From Strongylocentrotus purpuratus (Eukaryota; Echinodermata; Echinoidea; Camarodonta; Strongylocentrotidae), in contig NW_022145609.1 of NCBI RefSeq assembly GCF_000002235.5, positions 27,606,153 to 27,670,152 on the forward strand: a stretch of DNA of 64,000 nucleotides, given 5' to 3'. Numbering within the stretch: position 1 is the first letter of the stretch; every line of letters starts with the position of its first letter. Positions 59,160 through 64,000 of this stretch are shown here, one piece after another. The notes beneath the pieces were generated by a model. The model was not told the DNA's origin, made no database searches, and saw nothing but the letters and a program-made list of their open reading frames with translations. Made by a program: the position numbers and the translations under genes.

Positions 59160-60010
59160 TATTCTAATGAGTTGCCGAGCAAATAAGATACAATCAAATA
59201 TCACTCCATATGTTCTTCATTTTGACTGGTTGTTGGGCGAATATGATGCAATCAATCACCAGTAATTATGTTCTTCATTCTGACTGGTTGTTGGGCGAAT
59301 AAGATGAAATCAATCACCAGTAATTATGTTCTTCATTCTGACTGGTCATTGGGCGAATAAGATGTAATCAATCACCAGTCATTATGTTCTTCATTCTGAC
59401 TGGTTGTTTGGCGACTAAGATGCAATCAATCACCAGTCATTATGATATTCATTCTGACTGGTTGTTGGGCAAATAAGATGCAATCAATCACCAGTCATTA
59501 TGTTCTTCATTCTGACTGGTCATTGGGCGAATAAGATGCAATCAATCACCAGTCATTATGCTCTTCATTCTGACTGGTTGTTGGGCGAATAAGATGCAGC
59601 CAATCACCAGTCATTATGTTCTTCATTCTGACTGGTTGTTGGGCGAATAAGATGCAATCAATCACCAGTCATTATGTTCTTCATTCTGACTGGTTGTTGG
59701 GTGAATAAGATGCAATCAATCACCGGTCATTATGAGCTTCATTCTGACTGGTTGTTGGGCGAATAAGATGCAATCAATCACCAGTCATTATGTTCTTCAT
59801 TCTGACTGGTTGTTGGGCGAATAAGATGCAATCAATCACCAGTCATTATGTTCTTCATTCTGACTGGTTGTTGGGCGAATAAGATGCAATCAATCACCAG
59901 TCATTATGTTCTTCATTCTGACTGGTTGTTGGGCGAATAAGATGCAATCAATCACAAGTCGTTATGATCTCTATTCTGACTGGTTGTTGGACGACTAAGA
60001 TGCTATCAAT
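59160..60010. repeat. 58-bp minisatellite, about 14 units
   Basis: Consensus unit contains TTCATTCTGACTGGTTGTTG, GGCGAATAAGATGCAATCAA and TCACCAGTCATTATG. TGACTGG recurs at 59,223, 59,281, 59,339, 59,397 and so on, a strict 58-bp spacing. Units in the middle are nearly identical, those at both ends are degenerate, and weaker relics run on to about 60,240. It lies immediately downstream of the phosphatase gene's stop. Confidence 0.95.
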
Positions 60011-60185
60011 CGTATCGCGTTAAAAGCTCAGTACTTACTGTTTTCAGATCGGACCAATAACAAAAACGCAATAACTCGCAAGTTTATCTAAACATTGTTG
60101 GGCAATCATAATGCAGTCAAACGCTAGTCAGTATAAATGTTTATTCTTGCCTCTTCTTCGCCTAATAATATGCAATCAATTGCAG

Positions 60186-60191
60186 TTTATT
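60186..60191 (-). terminator. possible polyadenylation signal of the phosphatase gene
   Basis: AATAAA on the minus strand about 127 bp past the stop codon at 60,318. Another is at 60,140-60,145. Confidence 0.35.
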
Positions 60192-60317
60192 GAAAGTCAA
60201 TATCGATTAGTTGGATAAATAAAATATAATCAATCGCAAGCTCGGACCTAAATATCGGACATTTCAATGGATGGAACAATAACATCTCTTGTAGATGATT
60301 ACTTTGAGATCACAACT

Positions 60318-60506
60318 CTAGTCATCATTAATGAATGCTTGGTTTTGATAGGCTTGTGCTGTCTTGGTCTCAATGTCCGTTTCACTGACGGTTTGTGTCC
60401 CACTGTCAACGTCCTCGCCAATATCGCCTTCGTCTTCTGTCTTGTCGTCTTCTTCCTTCTGTTTTAAGAACTCTTGGATGGTTTCGTAGCAGAATAGGTA
60501 TTCCTC
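60318..60506 (-). CDS. phosphatase last exon, end of D2 and acidic tail
   Basis: EEYLFCYETIQEFLKQKEED, then an Asp/Glu/Thr-rich tail with one Tyr (AQAYQNQAFINDD) and TAG. Acceptor ttgacaacag. The Tyr lies in an acidic context but no known docking motif is evident. Confidence 0.9.
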   Translation of the reverse strand, partial: EEYLFCYETIQEFLKQKEEDDKTEDEGDIGEDVDSGTQTVSETDIETKTAQAYQNQAFINDD

Positions 60507-63500
60507 CTGTTGTCAAAACAAAGAAAATAAAGATTGATTCATTATCATGTATATGTCTTAATCTAATTATGTGTATCTCATACTGCATGTCGATTCTAAG
60601 TAAACAAATGAAAACAGGTAGATATAAACGCCACTTAAATCACCACCACCACTACCACCAAGAACCAATCCCATCACGATCATCACCACCACCATCACCA
60701 TTATTATCAACATTACCACCACAGAAATCACTACTACTACAACCACTATCACCCATCATCATCACCTCTACCACACTACCACAACCGCCACCATTACCGC
60801 CACCACTACCCCTTTAACAACAACAACAACACCAACAAGAACAACAAGATCAAGAATAATGACAACAAAAACAAAAACAATATCATCAAGAACAACTAGA
60901 ACAACAACAACAAAGCCAATGACAACAAAGCAAGAATAACAAGAACAAGAACAAAAGCATGCAAGAACAGCAACAAGAATAATAACACCACTACCACGCG
61001 CTACCATCATCACTAACTCCACCACCACCACCACCACCACCACCACTACCACCACCACCACCACCACCACCACCACCACCACCACCACCACCACCAACTA
61101 CCTCACCAATCAGAACAGTTACAAACCTTTGTGGTGACCATTCTCATCCTATCTACCCGAAGAGTTTTGACCGTTTGGAAGACATCAACTGCGTTCTCTT
61201 CGGTGATCTGGTCCATGCATGCTTTGAGGGCGCAGAATACACCGCTACGACCAGCTCCATTCCTAACAAAATCAAAGTTAAAGGAGAGTTGAAATTTGTT
61301 TAATTATCTATTGTAACATAAACAAAACTCCGAAACTTACACTCTTCATCCCTTCAACCGTTTACAAACTCGTCCTCTCTCGGCCTGCCTCTCCATATCT
61401 GACAGGCCTTCTGATTGTACTTTCTCTACAAATATACGTATATATTTTCTTGCTTGAAAAATATAAATATTGTCAGTTTGTTAACCTGTTGGCGCATGTT
61501 TTTTTGTTCCCTAACCAGTGTTATTGTTCTTATATCTACTGTAAGGCTTAATCGAGCATGCAATCTTTTAAAGAACATTTCTGCAGAAAAAAGGCCTGTG
61601 TCAAATTTGGCACTTCGGGGCAGGAATCAAATCATTAGACCACAGAGTAAGAGTAGACTATGGGTGCGTTTAAGCTCAATTTTGAAGGCAGAATGAGCAG
61701 TAATCGCAGTTCCACGGTGTACTGTTTATGCTCACTTCTCTGGCTCCTCCAGGCAATTCTCTCTGGGTGGCCTTAATTGGCCTTGCAGCTGGGTTCGCAA
61801 ACCTGCACTGTGCATGCTACGTAGACCCACTAGAAGTCAGTGCGTTGACCCCATTTTGTAAACGCACTTTTTTGTGAGTTTACGATCAGCGATCCTGATC
61901 GCCGTTTTTCAATGATTCTACAAAAGTGAGAAAGGACGCAACTGTGTTTTAAATTAAACGCGTATCAGATGCCTGATTCTGGCCAGAAAAAGTTGAGCAT
62001 AAACACGCCCTTAGTCGAAATACGACGAGACAAATATGTGCAGCATTGGACGAATTAAAACTGGGCTCTTGGGGTCAAAAATAGCAGTTTATCCAATGAA
62101 GTAATGATACTTTAAGAATAAAATTTAAAGCCCCACTGCACTTATAGCTACTTGTGCCCTCTATATAGCAAACAATGCCTAATCGGTGACCGTTGGTCCC
62201 CCATTGGCTAACTTTTTAAATGTTAATTGAGAGCTGATTTGATGAGATAACCACCTTTAAGTGACCATGCAGGGAGGTCCAATCCCTCCTGGCCAAACTA
62301 GTGCAGATAGGCTTTTAACAAAAAATCCACGGGACTTACATGCAATGGACCAAAACTTTATAATGTGTTTCCTCTTCGGTGGATGCTGGTGACTGGTAAA
62401 CAGCCTGGATCAGCTGTATTAGAAGTTTCTTGCTCTGGTCGTTCAGCATAGGGTTGTCTTCCGGCCAGCCAAGGAACTGGTATTGACGTATAACACGCAC
62501 ATTCTGTAGTATGAGGAACATCATGCAGTTATCGAATAATCGACCATTTACATTGATTGATATTTAAGACTGTGAAACATTATCAAAAACCTACACATTG
62601 CCATTCTTCTTGGTAACCAGGGCCAGTGGCGGATCCAGGGGTGGGGGGGGGGGGGGGGGGGGGGGGGGGCGGGGGGTCCGGCCCCCCCCCCCTTGAGAAA
62701 AAATCATGTAAAATCACGTGATTTTTACCTTTTTGGGGGTTGGGCCCCCCCCCCCCCCTGGCGCTCAAGGGGGGGGGGGGTGCAAATTGAAATTTTTTTG
62801 AGGATCAAAAAAAAAAAAAAATGTGCTCACTGTGCTCCCCCCCCCCCCCCCCCCCACTGAGCGAATTTTTGGCCGGCGCGTTTTTCAAATTTTCGGGAGC
62901 AAAACAAAAAAGAAAGTTGGGCCCCCTCCCCTAAGAAATCCTGGATCCGCGCCTGACCAGGGCCCCGTTGTACAAAACTTACCATTGATGGGAACTTTGC
63001 TATCAATGGTAACTACCATTGAAACCCTGATTTTGATTGGCTGTTGAGCCCTGTTACCATGGTAGTTGCCATTGATGGCAAAGTTACCATCAATAGTAAG
63101 CTTTGTGCAACGCCAGGGCCAAGAAAAAAGATGCGTCACTATATTTTGTCAAGCAATCATCTAAATAATGCCCCCCCCCCCGATTGGCACATACCGTTGG
63201 GGTCTACGTCTGCACTACGCCGTATTTACATTCTTAGTTTTACAGCAATTTTAAGATATTTTGTAATAATTGTGGCTCTTTCGTTCACTAAACATTAATT
63301 TCACGTCACGTTAAAGAGGTTATTTCATGCTGACGTATATCAAGAGCGGAACGGATCTCACAAACAAGAATGTTGTCCTTCCTGCACAGAAAAGTGACAC
63401 AGCGACAGAAGGGTCATAGGGCATCAACCACGTGTGACCAGTGTTGAACTATTTAAAATAAAGTAAGGGCCATTTATTTTCTATCTTTCAATCTCTTCAC

Positions 63501-63655
63501 CAATCACAATTTATTCAATTAGTCACCTGTGTTTCTGTGAGTTGAACTTGTAGCGTCCTGACAATCATTCCGATATTTTTCTCGACCGATGTCGTCGAGA
63601 TGGTGAAAGGACCATACTGGACCGAACCCCCATCGGGCCAGTACTGGCCTGTCGT
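60318..63655 (-). CDS. receptor-type protein tyrosine phosphatase, 3' part (D2 domain and tail)
   Basis: Minus-strand exons 63655-63527, 62503-62340, 61262-61127, 60506-60318 join in phases 0, 2, 0 to a stop. Together they encode most of a tyrosine phosphatase domain: GQYWPDGGSVQYGPF, then VRVIRQYQFLGWPEDNP (WPD-loop position reads WPE), VHCMNGAGRSGVFCAL (signature loop, CX5R intact, Cys and Arg present), VDVFQTVKTLR (Q-loop) and EEYLFCYETIQEF. HCxNGxGRSGxFCA and QFLGWP are characteristic of the membrane-distal D2 domain of the R2B (PTPRM/K/T/U) group. D2 domains usually have weak or no activity, and WPE fits that. A 50-residue acidic tail follows. The active D1, membrane span and ectodomain must lie beyond the right edge. 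Convergent with the Tie-like gene. Confidence 0.9.
60640..61096. repeat. (ACC)n / (AAC)n microsatellite
   Basis: Compound array of CAC/ACC and AAC/ACA triplets in the last intron of the phosphatase gene, ending 30 bp before exon 61,127. Open frames in it are artefacts of the repeat. Confidence 0.95.
61127..61262 (-). CDS. phosphatase exon with signature-loop continuation
   Basis: NGAGRSGVFCALKACMDQIT, VDVFQTVKTLRVDRMRMVTT. The catalytic Cys is in the preceding exon; the codon for Met after it is made across the junction. Confidence 0.95.
62129..62314 (-). mobile_element. TTAA-flanked MITE, copy D
   Basis: 186 bp between TTAA at 62,125-62,128 and 62,315-62,318, in reverse orientation to copies A-C. 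Ends AGCCCCACTGCACTTATAG and (reverse complement) AAGCCTATCTGCACTAGT. Lies 22 bp from a phosphatase exon. Confidence 0.8.
62340..62503 (-). CDS. phosphatase exon with WPE loop and catalytic Cys
   Basis: NVRVIRQYQFLGWPEDNPML, then LLIQLIQAVYQSPAS and HYKVLVHC. Donor gtaagt, acceptor actacag. Confidence 0.95.
62624..62955. mobile_element. 332-bp hAT-type MITE with 8-bp target duplication
   Basis: Ends CAGTGGCGGATCCAGG and (reverse complement) CAGGCGCGGATCCAGG, flanked by ACCAGGGC on both sides (62,616-62,623 and 62,956-62,963). One copy of the poly-C - GAGCGA - GGCCGGCGCG - GGGAGCAAAA module instead of two as at 35,052. In an intron of the phosphatase gene. Confidence 0.85.
62957..63121. mobile_element. 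fold-back MITE, GGGCCCCGTTGTACAAA family
   Basis: CCAGGGCCCCGTTGTACAAA at the left pairs with TTTGTGCAACGCCAGGGCC at the right; the interior ACCATTGATGG / CCATTGATGGCAAAGTTACC is also inverted. The hAT-type element has inserted at its left end, since the duplicated ACCAGGGC is part of this terminus. Confidence 0.7.
63527..63655 (-). CDS. phosphatase exon, middle of D2
   Basis: TTGQYWPDGGSVQYGPFTIS, then VEKNIGMIVRTLQVQLTETQ. 43 codons, phase 0 on both sides. The QYWP motif marks the strand before the WPD loop. Confidence 0.95.
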
Positions 63656-63659
63656 CTGC

Positions 63660-64000
63660 ATGGTGAGGACAGAAATAACATGATGGTGATTCTTGATATA
63701 GGACTTCATATCACAATCACAGAAGATCGTTATAAGTGGTGGGAAGCGAAATTATGGCTATCAAGTGGCGATTGGTACAAATTTATCATATTTTGAATAT
63801 GGCCAAGGAAATTATCTGTGTGTGCAGATTAATAGATAAAACATTTCCCACCTAAAACATGGTTAGGGTTTTACATTAAAATGAAGCCAAATTGGTTCGA
63901 ATATAAAGCAAGGCCTCGCTTTTATGCCCACTTAACATTGGACAAGATATCAAGTTTTACGCGGACACGGATAACATTAGATGCAATAGGCCATGGTTAT
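63660..64000. other. phosphatase intron to the right edge
   Basis: AT-rich intron sequence; no further phosphatase exon is recognisable before the window ends. Confidence 0.5.

Noticed and set aside
59160-60010. CRISPR array
   Set aside because: Whole 58-bp units are repeated without unique spacers, in an animal genome; this is a minisatellite.
53340-60100. Possible kinase exons downstream of the Tie-like stop
   Set aside because: Looked for the glycine loop, VAIK, HRDLAARN and DFG-like strings in all frames and saw none.

Overview
This is animal genomic DNA: spliced genes with GT-AG introns, many non-autonomous DNA transposons, tRNA-derived SINEs, LINE 3' ends and long microsatellites. The repeat families (TTAA-flanked AAAGGGGAAGTCCACC elements, CAGTGGCGGATCC hAT-type elements, tRNA SINEs ending in GCGCTATAnAA) and the gene content (invertebrate Tie-type ectodomain, C-type lectin genes, R2B-like receptor phosphatase) point to an echinoderm, most probably a sea urchin. 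I did not see any LTR, retroviral or Polinton element.

Layout. (1) About 3.5-12.0 kb, minus strand: four exons of a basic, Ser/Lys-rich, probably intracellular protein of about 585 residues with an 8-residue tandem repeat; I do not recognise the family. (2) 12-22.9 kb: no gene seen; nested transposons, including a 787-bp element carrying a SINE and a TTAA element sitting inside another repeat. (3) About 23.0-31.6 kb, plus strand: a seven-exon gene for a probably secreted 791-residue protein, Cys-rich head + 12 mucin-like 24-residue repeats + two C-type lectin domains. All introns are phase 1. (4) 38.75-53.33 kb, plus strand: a complete 16-exon gene for a 952-residue type I membrane protein with the ectodomain plan of the Tie (angiopoietin) receptors: signal peptide, Ig, Ig, five EGF-like modules, Ig, three FN3, transmembrane helix. 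It ends in a 23-residue Arg-rich tail with stop codon, so there is no tyrosine kinase. (5) 53.4-60.3 kb: no gene; a 58-bp minisatellite lies at 59.16-60.0 kb. (6) 60.3-63.7 kb, minus strand: the last four exons of a receptor-type protein tyrosine phosphatase (membrane-distal D2 domain and acidic tail); the rest lies beyond the right edge. It is convergent with the Tie-like gene.

The strongest result is the Tie-type receptor without a kinase. I built its exon chain by hand; every splice phase agrees and the total is 953 codons including stop. It could act as an adhesion molecule, decoy or co-receptor, but that is inference. The lectin gene and the Tie-like gene are separate transcription units: the first stops at 31,579 and the second has its own signal-peptide exon at 38,755. 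The rest of the interest is in the mobile elements, several of which show clear target-site duplications (9 bp, 8 bp, TTAA, TA).
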